From contig CAYNHT010000001.1 of assembly GCA_964397485.1 (NCBI GenBank), forward strand, positions 1-64,000: 64,000 nt of DNA. The letters are read 5' to 3'. Both the position numbers and the translations under genes were made by a program. The DNA is from CAYNHT01 sp964397485. Lineage in GTDB: Bacteria > Bacillota_I > Bacilli_A > RF39 > UBA660. A model generated the notes under the pieces. The model was given only the letters and a program-made list of their open reading frames with translations, searched no databases and was not told the DNA's origin. Within the stretch, counting starts at the first letter, position 1; every line of letters begins with the position of its first letter. Of the stretch, positions 26,078-34,507 are shown one piece after another.

Positions 26078-26959
26078 ATGAAAAATAAAAAAACTATTAA
26101 TGTACTTGTGTTGATTATTGCTATTCTTGCTTTTATAGCAACCCTAACTGGAATCATGTCTAGTTATGGTAATGGTGAACGCATATTTATTTCAGTGTTT
26201 GGAGAAGAAGTAACTTTATATGGAAAAGGTATATATCAAAATGATTCAGTTTCAGTAACTGCCCAGGGATTAGCTCAAGATTATGTTACCTTGATACTGG
26301 GAATAGGTGTTTTGCTATTTTCTTTATTCCAATTTAATAAAGGAAGTTTAAAAGGTAAATTATTATTATTAGGAATGTTAGGATTTTTCTTATATACGTA
26401 TATATCTTATACATTTTTATGGACTTATAACCCGATGTTTTTGGCATATGTGGCTATTATGTCTTCAAGTTTATTTGCTTTTGTTTTAACTATTATGACT
26501 ATTGATATAAATAATCTAAAAGAAAATTTTAATGATAAAATGCCTGTTAAATTCTTAGGATCTTTTCAAATTTTCATAGGAATCGCTATTGCATTATTGT
26601 GGATTGGAAAAATCGTACCTGCTTTATTAGATCAAACAGTACCAGTTGGACTGGATCATTATACGACTTTAGTTATCCAAGCAATGGATTTAGGATTTAT
26701 TGTTCCTACTGCTATTTTATCTGGTACTCTTTTAATTAAAAAAAGTAATTATGGATATTTGTTATCTTCAGTAGTAATTATAAAAGGTATTGCTTTATTA
26801 TCTTCTATAAGTGCTATGATATTTAGTCAATTTATGGCAGGAGTAAATATGAATATAGTTGAAATTATTATGTTCCCTATATTTAATATTATAGTTTTAA
26901 TATGTCTGATAATATTGTTAAAAAATATTAAGGAAGTAAAAAAATCAACACTAAGTTGA
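26078..26959 (+). CDS. Polytopic membrane protein, unknown function
   Basis: 293 residues with about eight membrane helices and one extracytoplasmic loop between helices 1 and 2 (GERIFISVFGEEVTLYGKGIYQNDSVSVTAQ). No transporter motif is recognised. GGAAAGGGG precedes the ATG. It lies downstream of the 191-residue protein in a probable two-gene operon; the stop codon is within the shared terminator. Confidence 0.75.
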   Translation: MKNKKTINVLVLIIAILAFIATLTGIMSSYGNGERIFISVFGEEVTLYGKGIYQNDSVSVTAQGLAQDYVTLILGIGVLLFSLFQFNKGSLKGKLLLLGMLGFFLYTYISYTFLWTYNPMFLAYVAIMSSSLFAFVLTIMTIDINNLKENFNDKMPVKFLGSFQIFIGIAIALLWIGKIVPALLDQTVPVGLDHYTTLVIQAMDLGFIVPTAILSGTLLIKKSNYGYLLSSVVIIKGIALLSSISAMIFSQFMAGVNMNIVEIIMFPIFNIIVLICLIILLKNIKEVKKSTLS

Positions 26960-26968
26960 TTTTTTTTA
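26938..26968. terminator. Bidirectional terminator between membrane protein and FkbM gene
   Basis: AAAAAAATCAAC pairs with GTTGATTTTTTT around a five-base loop. Confidence 0.85.
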
Positions 26969-27943
26969 TATGGCATAAAGCAAATACTCTGTAGGAAGCA
27001 TTGGACCTCCATAGTATCGTAGATAAAAACGATATGTAGGATCTATTTTATCTATGATGCGAGCTAATTTCCAAAGATGATCATTTTTATGATAAACACT
27101 TAGTGCTAGTTTCGGATGATTATCTAATATTTTTTTTCGACACCCTAATAACGCTTCTTCCTCTGAGCCTTCTATATCCATTTTTATAAATGTTACTTTT
27201 TCTTTAATATCTTCATCTATTGTAACAGTATCAACTTTATGTTTTCCATCTTGTTTTAGTTTGCTTATTGATGATACTTCATCATTTTCTAGAAATAAAA
27301 ATCCATTTTTATCAATAGCACCTTTTTCCCTTATAATTACATTTTTAAGTTTAAAAAGATCGATATTCTTTTTAATAAACTCGATGTTAGATGGTACAAT
27401 CTCATAACAATATATGTTTTTATAACAATTATTTCCAAACATTTTAGTATAGTTAACTAAAGTATCACCAATGTATGCCCCAATATCTACAAATACTTCA
27501 TTTTCATCACAATTTATAAGATCAAAATCAAAATATTGTGAATATGTACTATCTTGTAATTGACTTATTTTTTTATAATCTACCATAAGCCAGTATATTA
27601 GAACATAAAGTAATATTTTTTTAGAACGATAGTCCCCTAGCTTATTATATAGCCATTCAAAATCTTTTCTATTTTCGACTAAACTTCTAGTATTGTTCTC
27701 AATCAATTCATAATCTTCATTATCTAAATCAATTGTACCCCATAATTTATATTTATTATAATAATTTACAATACTAGTATAATTAGCCTTATCAGTTTCC
27801 CTAAGATAAAGAAAATTATTTTTTATTGCTGCTTTTATTTCATCAAAGTCTTTATTTTTAATATAATCCATTAGTTGTTTAAATTCCAAATCTATATAAT
27901 TTATTAATTGCTCATTTTTAGGTAGATTCTTTTTCCCTGCCAT
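26966..27943 (-). CDS. FkbM family SAM-dependent methyltransferase
   Basis: 325 residues. The SAM-binding motif EVFVDIGAYIGDTLVNYTK, the acidic end of strand 2 (YCYEIVPSN) and FIKMDIEGSEEEALLG are the FkbM signature. Such enzymes O-methylate sugars or peptides, often in glycans or natural products. The N-terminal 120 residues are a charged helical extension of unknown role. GAGGTGAAATAA precedes the ATG. It is a single gene with no glycosyltransferase neighbours, so the substrate cannot be inferred. Confidence 0.88.
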   Translation of the reverse strand: MAGKKNLPKNEQLINYIDLEFKQLMDYIKNKDFDEIKAAIKNNFLYLRETDKANYTSIVNYYNKYKLWGTIDLDNEDYELIENNTRSLVENRKDFEWLYNKLGDYRSKKILLYVLIYWLMVDYKKISQLQDSTYSQYFDFDLINCDENEVFVDIGAYIGDTLVNYTKMFGNNCYKNIYCYEIVPSNIEFIKKNIDLFKLKNVIIREKGAIDKNGFLFLENDEVSSISKLKQDGKHKVDTVTIDEDIKEKVTFIKMDIEGSEEEALLGCRKKILDNHPKLALSVYHKNDHLWKLARIIDKIDPTYRFYLRYYGGPMLPTEYLLYAI

Positions 27944-28070
27944 TTATTTCACCTCTTAAATTTGTTTCTCAATATTGTATGGCTAGATAAAATAAAAATG
28001 TGTATATTTGCTCTTTATATCAATAATAAATAGAATTATATTTTGTGTTATAATTAATATAGGTGATTTT

Positions 28071-28538
28071 ATGGTTGATAAACTAAATGTTTTTTCATCA
28101 GATAACTTTTCAATAAAAAAAACAACAAAGGATAACATTGATGAAATATATAACTTCAAATTGGATACTATTATAAATAATAATGATATTAGTGAAGAAG
28201 AATATGTGAAAATTACGAAATATATTAGTGCTGATATTAAAAGTCATATTGATGATTATAATATGGTAATAATTGAAAATAAAGTGGTTGGAACATTTTG
28301 CTTTTACGAAGATAGTGAAGGATATTTATTGGATGAAATATATATAATTAGCGATTATCGTGGTTTTAATATTGGTAGTAAGATTATAGAAAAAATTAAA
28401 AATTTATGTTTGGAAAAACGAAAAACTTTATATTTATGGGTCTATAAAACAAATGAAGGGGCTTTACGTTTGTATAATAAATTAGGCTTTTCAATCTTTA
28501 TAGAAACAGAAACAAGATATAAAATGAAATTTAACTAG
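28071..28538 (+). CDS. GNAT family N-acetyltransferase
   Basis: 155 residues from the ATG at 28071, which has AGGTGATTTT upstream; earlier in-frame codons lack a site. The acetyl-CoA loop reads YRGFNIGSKIIEKI (a Q/RxxGxG/A-type motif), preceded by a strand LLDEIYIISDYRG and followed by LYLWVYKTNEGALRLYNKLGF, as in RimI-like enzymes. The acceptor is unknown. Confidence 0.88.
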   Translation: MVDKLNVFSSDNFSIKKTTKDNIDEIYNFKLDTIINNNDISEEEYVKITKYISADIKSHIDDYNMVIIENKVVGTFCFYEDSEGYLLDEIYIISDYRGFNIGSKIIEKIKNLCLEKRKTLYLWVYKTNEGALRLYNKLGFSIFIETETRYKMKFN

Positions 28539-28548
28539 AAATAAGAAA

Positions 28549-28606
28549 TTGCTTTTAAATTAAATTTAATGTATAATATTGTCGTTTGAAAGGACAATAT
28601 TTTTTT
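28549..28606 (+). promoter_or_regulatory. Promoter fused with upstream terminator, DUF84 gene
   Basis: TTGCTT at 28549 and TATAAT at 28572 (spacer 17) form a promoter. The -10 overlaps the upstream arm of a 9-bp hairpin AATATTGTC/GACAATATT (28575-28601) followed by T's, the likely terminator of the GNAT gene. Confidence 0.6.
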
Positions 28607-28627
28607 GTCAGAAAGTGGGGGGACATA

Positions 28628-29224
28628 ATGAATATTATATTAGGATCATTAAATCCGTCTAAAAAAAGATCGGTTGAAATAGCTCTATCTAATTTAGGAG
28701 TAGGTAACTATAATATAGTCTGTTTTGATGTTCCGTCTAATGTTAGTAGTAAACCTATAAATAATGAAATTATATTAGGAGCTAGAAATAGAAATCATAA
28801 TCTTAAAAAGGAATGTATTAATAACGATATCTCATATAATTATCTTATAAGTATTGAAGGTGGATTTGTAGCAGAAAATGATAGATATTATATGGTCACA
28901 TATGCTGTTATTGAAAATTTTGACGGCATTGAATTTGTTGGTAAATCAGCAGTGTTAGAAATAACAAAAAAGATGTTTGAATATGTTAAAAGCGGGAATT
29001 CACTTAATAAGTTAATTGAAGAAATTAATGGGACTGAAAAAAATAAAACTAAAGGTGGTATAACAGGATATTTGACTGATAGTGAGGAAATATACAATAG
29101 ATCAACAAATGACAGTTGGTCTGTAATGGGTGCTTTGATACCATTTATTAACTATAAAAAATATAATGAATTAGACGAAATGATTGATAAAAAAATGGTA
29201 AAGAAGATAAATATTAATAGATAA
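28628..29224 (+). CDS. DUF84 family NTPase (inosine/xanthosine triphosphatase-like)
   Basis: 198 residues from the ATG at 28628, with GGGGGG upstream. GSLNPSKKRSVEIAL, SIEGGFV and the later GGITGYLTDSEEIYNRSTNDS match the DUF84/YjjX family, which hydrolyses ITP and XTP to clean the nucleotide pool. It is slightly longer than usual by a basic tail. Confidence 0.85.
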   Translation: MNIILGSLNPSKKRSVEIALSNLGVGNYNIVCFDVPSNVSSKPINNEIILGARNRNHNLKKECINNDISYNYLISIEGGFVAENDRYYMVTYAVIENFDGIEFVGKSAVLEITKKMFEYVKSGNSLNKLIEEINGTEKNKTKGGITGYLTDSEEIYNRSTNDSWSVMGALIPFINYKKYNELDEMIDKKMVKKININR

Positions 29225-29317
29225 AAAACATACAATTTAATTGACACTATTGTACAACTTGTTTTTGAAAAATTTTAATTAGTTTGATATAATGTTAAAG
29301 TAGAAAGAAGTGTAGTT

Positions 29318-30346
29318 ATGAAAAGGAAGTTATTACTTTTAATAATATGTATGCTAGTACTTGTAACTGGTTGTACAAAAATAAATACGAAAGATGAAGA
29401 CAAAAATAATGATACTAAAGATCCAATCGTTGAAGAACCGATTGTAGAAGAACCTAAATTGAAAATTGTAGATGTTGAATCTACAACTAGGCCGATTGCT
29501 GTTATGATTAATAATCATCCGGCTGCTAGACCGCATCATGCCGGATTGCAAGATGCATATATAATGTATGAGATAATTGTTGAAGGTGGTTTTACAAGAT
29601 ATATGGCCATTTTTAAAGATCAAACAACAGAAAGAATTGGCTCTGTTAGAAGTTCTAGACATTATTATTTAGATTATGCTTTAGAAAATGATGCAATATA
29701 TACGCATTTTGGTTGGAGTGAAAGAGCTAAGAGTGATATTAGTACATTAAAAATTGCTAATGTAAATGGGTTATATGATAGCGGGTTTTGGAGAGATAAA
29801 ACTCTAGGCGTTGCAACAGAACATACAGCTTATACAAATATTTCTAATATAAAACAACTTGCTAGTAAGAAAGGTTACAGAGCAGAAACAAATAAGGAAT
29901 TATTATTAAATTATAGTATTGAGGATGTTAATATTGATGGATATACTGATGCGGTTGTTGCAAATAATGTTAGTATTGATTACTCGTATGCTACTAATAC
30001 AACCTTTGTATACGATCCTGTTTTAAGAGTTTATAATCGTTTTGTAAATGATAAAGCGCATAATGATGCAGTAACAAAAAAACAATATACAGCAAAAAAT
30101 ATAATTATTGCTAAAGTTAAAAACTTTTCTTTTGATAGTTACGGACGTCAAGATTTGACAAATGTTGGTACCGGGAACGGATATTATATTACAAATGGTT
30201 TTGCCGTTCCTATTACTTGGAATAAAACAAGTCGTAGTGAACAAACCGTATATAAATATATTGATGGTACTGAAATAACTGTAAACGATGGGAATACACA
30301 TATACAAATTCAACCTATAACCCAAAAATTATTAATAAGTGAATAA
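29318..30346 (+). CDS. DUF3048 (YerB-like) lipoprotein
   Basis: 342 residues. The signal peptide ends in lipobox VTGC (Cys 19), followed by an acidic Lys/Asp/Glu/Pro linker. The DUF3048 domain begins RPIAVMINNHPAARPHHAGL and has GSVRSSRHYYLDYALENDAIYTHFGWS. The C-terminal part includes GFAVPITWNKTS with IDGTEITVNDGNT, also seen in B. subtilis YerB. It is displayed on the outer face of the membrane. The role is unknown. Confidence 0.9.
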   Translation: MKRKLLLLIICMLVLVTGCTKINTKDEDKNNDTKDPIVEEPIVEEPKLKIVDVESTTRPIAVMINNHPAARPHHAGLQDAYIMYEIIVEGGFTRYMAIFKDQTTERIGSVRSSRHYYLDYALENDAIYTHFGWSERAKSDISTLKIANVNGLYDSGFWRDKTLGVATEHTAYTNISNIKQLASKKGYRAETNKELLLNYSIEDVNIDGYTDAVVANNVSIDYSYATNTTFVYDPVLRVYNRFVNDKAHNDAVTKKQYTAKNIIIAKVKNFSFDSYGRQDLTNVGTGNGYYITNGFAVPITWNKTSRSEQTVYKYIDGTEITVNDGNTHIQIQPITQKLLISE

Positions 30347-30430
30347 AAGTTTTTAAAAAATAAATTAAAGACATTATAATTTTTATAATTTTATGATATA
30401 ATGTATTAGTGTTTGAGGTGACTTAACAAA

Positions 30431-30934
30431 ATGAATAAAATTAAAAATGACAATAAATACATTAATATTGTCAATCATATTTTAGAAAATGAAGAATTTA
30501 ATAAGATTAAGTATATAGAACATCATGGTATTAGTAGATATGATCACTCTTTAAAAGTGTCATACTATTCATATAAATTAGCTAAATTGTTAAAGCTTGA
30601 TTATGTTGAAACTGCCCGCGGAGGGTTATTACATGACTTTTTTATAAGTGATCATGATAAGGATACAGTAAAAAGATTTGTATCAACATTTAATCATCCT
30701 AAAAAGGCAGTTAAAAACGCTGTTGAAACATTTGGAGTTAGCGACAAAGAGTTAGACATTATAAAAGCTCACATGTTTCCTATAAATATAACTTTGCCAA
30801 AATATGCAGAAAGTTGGCTTGTAAATTTAGTTGATAAAGCAGTAGGAACAATGGAATTTTCACAAAAATTTGGATATAAGTTTAGTTACTTAGCTAATCT
30901 TTATATTGTATTTTTACTAAATTCAATTAAATAG
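30431..30934 (+). CDS. HD-domain protein
   Basis: 167 residues. HHGISRYDHSLKVSYYSYKLAK, GLLHDFFISDH and the later IIKAHMFPI give the H...HD...D pattern of a metal-dependent HD phosphohydrolase. The usual substrates are nucleotides or cyclic nucleotides; this one is unknown. The stop codon lies in a short hairpin just before tRNA-Arg. Confidence 0.85.
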   Translation: MNKIKNDNKYINIVNHILENEEFNKIKYIEHHGISRYDHSLKVSYYSYKLAKLLKLDYVETARGGLLHDFFISDHDKDTVKRFVSTFNHPKKAVKNAVETFGVSDKELDIIKAHMFPINITLPKYAESWLVNLVDKAVGTMEFSQKFGYKFSYLANLYIVFLLNSIK

Positions 30935-30956
30935 ACTACTAAATGTAGTCTTTTAT

Positions 30957-31033
30957 GTCCATGTAGCTCAGTAGGATAGAGCGATAGCCTCCTAAGCTGT
31001 AGGTCGTTGGTTCGATTCCAATCATGGACGCCA
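30957..31033 (+). tRNA. tRNA-Arg (CCT)
   Basis: Acceptor GTCCATG (30957-30963) pairs with CATGGAC (31023-31029). Discriminator G and encoded CCA end at 31033. The anticodon loop CTCCTAA gives CCT, reading AGG. The T-loop is TTCGATT. Confidence 0.95.
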
Positions 31034-31036
31034 AAT

Positions 31037-31110
31037 GCCGACGTAGTTTAGTGGTAAAACAGATGCATGGTAAGCATCAGAGGACAGTTCAATTCTGTCC
31101 TTCGGCACCA
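31037..31110 (+). tRNA. tRNA-Thr (GGT)
   Basis: Acceptor GCCGACG (31037-31043) pairs with CTTCGGC (31100-31106) apart from one C-U mismatch at the sixth pair. Encoded ACCA ends at 31110. The anticodon stem GATGC/GCATC holds loop ATGGTAA, giving GGT. It starts three bases after tRNA-Arg, so both come from one transcript. The D-arm is short. Confidence 0.88.
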
Positions 31111-31189
31111 TTAAAAGTAACTAAAAAGCTATTTTTATAGTAGCTCTTTTTTATGAAAAAAATATTGAAATAATGTAAGGGGTAGCATC

Positions 31190-32278
31190 ATGAGTCGTAT
31201 TATCATAGGGGCGTATAATTTAAATAACAAAATATTTAATACGCTTTCTCAAAATTTTAAAAATGAACAAATAGATGTTTTAAATAATGAAGATATAATC
31301 AATCTGGAACTGTGTAATTTATTAATGGCGCCAGATATTTTATTGACTGATATTAGTTCAATTGATGATTTTTTCTCTAAGCGAATGTTAAAGGTAATAA
31401 AGAAAAAGAAAATAATTGTTGCGGTTTTGTGCAATGGTAATATTTCGTATAAAGGAAATGTTACATACGTACTACCTTATGATGTATATGAAAGTATTAA
31501 TATAGCTGATAATATAATAAGAACAATAGCCAATACTAAAAGAAATGAAAAAATTAATGAGTTATCATTACAACTACAAAAAGATAATTATATAGATAGT
31601 AAAACAGGTGAACATGATAAAGAAGAAGTAATTGAACAATTAAAAACGGTTTTAAGTTTTATTGAAACAAAAGATAATTATACGAAAGCACATTGTGAAA
31701 GAGTTACCGTGTATGCTAGTTTAATTGCGGCTGACATTGGTTTTTCTCAAGAAAAAATTCAAAAAATATATGAAGCGGGATTACTACATGATATTGGAAA
31801 AATAGGAATTGAGAATAAGATATTAACTAAAACTGGTAAGCTTAATAGCGAAGAATTTAATATTATGAAAAGACATGTTCAAATTTCTACTAATTTACTT
31901 TCGAAAGAACTATTTAGTGATATTATTCCGATAATTGAAGCGCATCATGAAAAATATGATGGTACAGGGTATCCAAAAGGACTAAAAGGGGAAAATATCC
32001 CACTTGAGGCTAGAATATTAACTCTTGCTGATTCTTTTGATGCCATGACTACAGATAGAATATATAATAAGAAAAAGAATATGATAGAAGCAGTTAAGGA
32101 AATCAGAAGATGTATGGGAACACAATTTGATCCAGAACTTTCTAAAGTGTTTATAAATTTATTGTTAACTAATATTGAGTTGAGATCTTACTTTGAAGAG
32201 ATTACTGAAAGTGTATCAACTACTAAGGTAAAAATAAAGGTAAAACAATTAAGACCATTTTTAAACTATGGATTATAA
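31190..32278 (+). CDS. HD-GYP domain phosphodiesterase with receiver-like N terminus
   Basis: 362 residues, GGGG site before the ATG. The C-terminal HD-GYP domain (about 145-340) has LLHDIGKIGI, HHEKYDGTGYPKGLKG and ARILTLADSFDAMT, with all usual metal and GYP residues. It should degrade c-di-GMP or a related cyclic nucleotide. The first 120 residues look like a receiver-type alpha/beta domain with LLTDIS at the expected phosphoacceptor strand, but they are too divergent to be sure. No GGDEF cyclase is visible in the window. Confidence 0.9.
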   Translation: MSRIIIGAYNLNNKIFNTLSQNFKNEQIDVLNNEDIINLELCNLLMAPDILLTDISSIDDFFSKRMLKVIKKKKIIVAVLCNGNISYKGNVTYVLPYDVYESINIADNIIRTIANTKRNEKINELSLQLQKDNYIDSKTGEHDKEEVIEQLKTVLSFIETKDNYTKAHCERVTVYASLIAADIGFSQEKIQKIYEAGLLHDIGKIGIENKILTKTGKLNSEEFNIMKRHVQISTNLLSKELFSDIIPIIEAHHEKYDGTGYPKGLKGENIPLEARILTLADSFDAMTTDRIYNKKKNMIEAVKEIRRCMGTQFDPELSKVFINLLLTNIELRSYFEEITESVSTTKVKIKVKQLRPFLNYGL

Positions 32279-32290
32279 AACTAACAATTA

Positions 32291-32321
32291 AAAAGACGTG
32301 TTTTAAAACATGTTTTTTTTG
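32291..32321 (+). terminator. Terminator after HD-GYP gene
   Basis: GACGTGTTTT/AAAACATGTTTTTTTT hairpin (one G-U) with a long T run. Confidence 0.65.
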
Positions 32322-32394
32322 TCTATTTTTATTTTAAATTGACACATTATTAGAAAAGTGATAATATAATTTTCATAAAAAAGGGGGAATTGAT

Positions 32395-33141
32395 ATGGCC
32401 GTATTTGAGCAAATGGGGATGAATTGTCCAGCGAATATTATCCTTTTTCCACAACATGCATCTAATTTAAAATATAATTTGAATGATATTCCAACTTACA
32501 GTAGGCTTCTTTTAATATCAGCCATCGAGAGAATTGTTACTAACTTAAGCGGGGATACTGATATGGTAGACATCATTAATAGGTTAGGTGATAGTAAATC
32601 CCTTGAACTAATAGGTCAGGCTTTGACTAAGTGTGTACAGATTAAAAAAGATGATTATATCAAGCCGATTGTTATTACTAATTTTCCTAACGATATAAAA
32701 ACTAAAATGGCTACTATACAAATATGCTTAGAAAATAATGCTAGTGGATATGTTGAAGTATTCGATGATAGTAAAAATACGATTATTATGTTAATTGATA
32801 AGTTAGGACGAACTGAATTAATATTTTTTGATAACAATATAAATTCAATTAATTGTGAGTTTCAAGGGGATATTCAGGCATCTTTATATGATGGGTCCTA
32901 CGGATTAAGAAAAGTTATTAATGATTATTGTAAAGAGAAAAGTCTCAGTTTTTTTACTACTGATAATATGAAATTTTTATGTCAAATGGTTGAACTAAAA
33001 CAGACTGCTAAAGATTTAGAAGTAATAAAAAAAGCTAATTATTTTAAAAATTACCCAGGGAGTATATATACGTATACATATCACTTATATGATGATATTA
33101 TTAATGATGAAAAATTTATTCAAGCAACAAAACATCTATAA
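32395..33141 (+). CDS. Hypothetical protein, 248 aa
   Basis: Not recognised. AAAGGGGG precedes the ATG. It is a soluble protein without signal or membrane segment; its start contains CPANIILFPQHAS and the second half KLGRTELIFFDNN. It is a single-gene unit between terminators. Confidence 0.75.
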   Translation: MAVFEQMGMNCPANIILFPQHASNLKYNLNDIPTYSRLLLISAIERIVTNLSGDTDMVDIINRLGDSKSLELIGQALTKCVQIKKDDYIKPIVITNFPNDIKTKMATIQICLENNASGYVEVFDDSKNTIIMLIDKLGRTELIFFDNNINSINCEFQGDIQASLYDGSYGLRKVINDYCKEKSLSFFTTDNMKFLCQMVELKQTAKDLEVIKKANYFKNYPGSIYTYTYHLYDDIINDEKFIQATKHL

Positions 33142-33166
33142 AAGTTTTAAATGATACTTTTTTAAT

Positions 33167-33194
33167 AAAAAAAACCAATTTATTGGTTTTTTTT
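33167..33194 (+). terminator. Terminator before rpsB
   Basis: AAAAAAACCAAT/ATTGGTTTTTTT stem with a short loop. Confidence 0.85.
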
Positions 33195-33216
33195 GTTCTA
33201 TTATTATTAAAATATA

Positions 33217-33245
33217 TTGTAAATACATATAATCTATGGTAGAAT
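33217..33245 (+). promoter_or_regulatory. SigA promoter of rpsB-tsf
   Basis: TTGTAA at 33217, 17-base spacer, TGG and TAGAAT at 33240 (extended -10). Confidence 0.7.
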
Positions 33246-33269
33246 GTTATTGGCTTTTTCAAATACACA

Positions 33270-33346
33270 CGATATTGATTTAAATGCCGAGTGCCAAAAT
33301 GGTGGTGTTTAAAGCTGAGATATCGGAGGAAAAAAACAAAAGGAGG
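33270..33346 (+). promoter_or_regulatory. Structured rpsB leader, candidate autoregulatory site
   Basis: Nested pairs can be drawn: CGATAT (33270) with ATATCG (about 33320), TTTAAA (about 33280) with TTTAAA (about 33308), and an inner CCA/TGG. The outer arm ends beside the Shine-Dalgarno. Ribosomal protein leaders commonly bind their own product; S2 binding here is inference. Confidence 0.45.
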
Positions 33347-33353
33347 AATGAAA

Positions 33354-34454
33354 ATGACAGTAGTGTCAATGAATTATTTATTGGAAGCTGGAGTTCACTT
33401 TGGTCATCAGACTAAAAGATGGAATCCTAAAATGAAGGAGTATATTTTTACTTCAAGAGATGATATTTATATTATCGATTTACAAAAGACTGCTAAAAAA
33501 ATAGAAGAAGCATATAATGCTTTAAATAAAATTGCAGCAAATGGTGGAAAGGTTTTATTTGTAGGAACTAGAAAACAAGCTAGTGAAGCAACAAAAGAAG
33601 AAGCATTACGTTCAAACTCTTTTTATGTAACTGAAAGATGGTTAGGTGGTACTTTAACTAACTTTAGAACAATTAGAAGAAGAGTTAAGAGATTAGAAGA
33701 AATCGAAAGAATGGAAAAAGATGGAACTTTCGCTTTATTACCAAAAAAAGAAGTTATTGGTTTAAAGAAAGAATATGAAAAATTAAATAAAGTTTTATGT
33801 GGTATTCGTGAAATGTACAAATTACCAGATGCATTATTTATAGTTGATCCATCTAAAGAAGAAATTGCTATTTTAGAAGCTAGAAAGTTAAATATCCCTG
33901 TATTTGGTATCGTAGATACAAACTGTGATCCTGATATGGTTGATTATGTTATTCCTGGTAATGACGATGCTATTAGAGCTGTTAAATTAATTATCGGAGT
34001 AATGGCTAATGCTATTGTTGAAGCAAATGGAGGAAAAATTATTGACTTTGTTAATGAAGAAGATAAACAAAGAAATGAAAATTCTGGAGATATTATGCAA
34101 AAAGCGTTAGAAACTGTTAAGAGAAAAGAAGATCGTCCTAGAAGATATAACGATAACCGTGGAAACAATTCATACAATAGAAATAATCGTTATGATAATA
34201 GAAGAGATTTTAAAAACGATAACAGAAGAGAATATAATAACGAAAACAAAATAGAAAAAAAAGTAGAACCTAAATTTGAACCACAAAATACTGTTAAACC
34301 AGTAGTTGAAGAAAAAGTAACTGTAAAAGAAAAAGCCCAAACTGAAGATATGTCAAAGTTAACAGTTGCTGAACTTCGTGAGATGGCTAAATCAAAAGAC
34401 ATCAAAGGATACTCAACAATGAAAAAAGCTGAGTTACTTGATGCTTTAAAATAA
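33354..34454 (+). CDS. rpsB: 30S ribosomal protein S2 with C-terminal extension
   Basis: 366 residues from the ATG at 33354, seven bases after AGGAGG; the GTG at 33291 is in the leader. The S2 core (1-235) has AGVHFGHQTKRWNPKM, TERWLGGTLTNF and IPVFGIVDTNCDPD. It is followed by about 130 extra residues: an Asn/Arg-rich linker (repeated RYDNRRDF-like words), a Lys/Glu/Pro segment and a final 35-residue SAP/Rho_N-like helix-extended-loop motif (KLTVAELREMAKSKDIKGY). S2 is normally about 230-260 residues. The tail may bind RNA or tether factors. In an operon with tsf. Confidence 0.95.
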   Translation: MTVVSMNYLLEAGVHFGHQTKRWNPKMKEYIFTSRDDIYIIDLQKTAKKIEEAYNALNKIAANGGKVLFVGTRKQASEATKEEALRSNSFYVTERWLGGTLTNFRTIRRRVKRLEEIERMEKDGTFALLPKKEVIGLKKEYEKLNKVLCGIREMYKLPDALFIVDPSKEEIAILEARKLNIPVFGIVDTNCDPDMVDYVIPGNDDAIRAVKLIIGVMANAIVEANGGKIIDFVNEEDKQRNENSGDIMQKALETVKRKEDRPRRYNDNRGNNSYNRNNRYDNRRDFKNDNRREYNNENKIEKKVEPKFEPQNTVKPVVEEKVTVKEKAQTEDMSKLTVAELREMAKSKDIKGYSTMKKAELLDALK

Positions 34455-34507
34455 ATCTACTAAGATGATTTTTTATAAATCATCTTTAATTTTAGAGAGG
34501 AGATATT

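Noticed and set aside
24222..26968. Integrated element beside tRNA-Leu carrying the DUF5131 gene
   Set aside because: No repeat of the tRNA 3' end, integrase or phage structural gene is visible.
33291..33353. GTG start at 33291 for rpsB
   Set aside because: The segment is part of a structured leader, and S2 normally begins near the ATG at 33354, which has the binding site.
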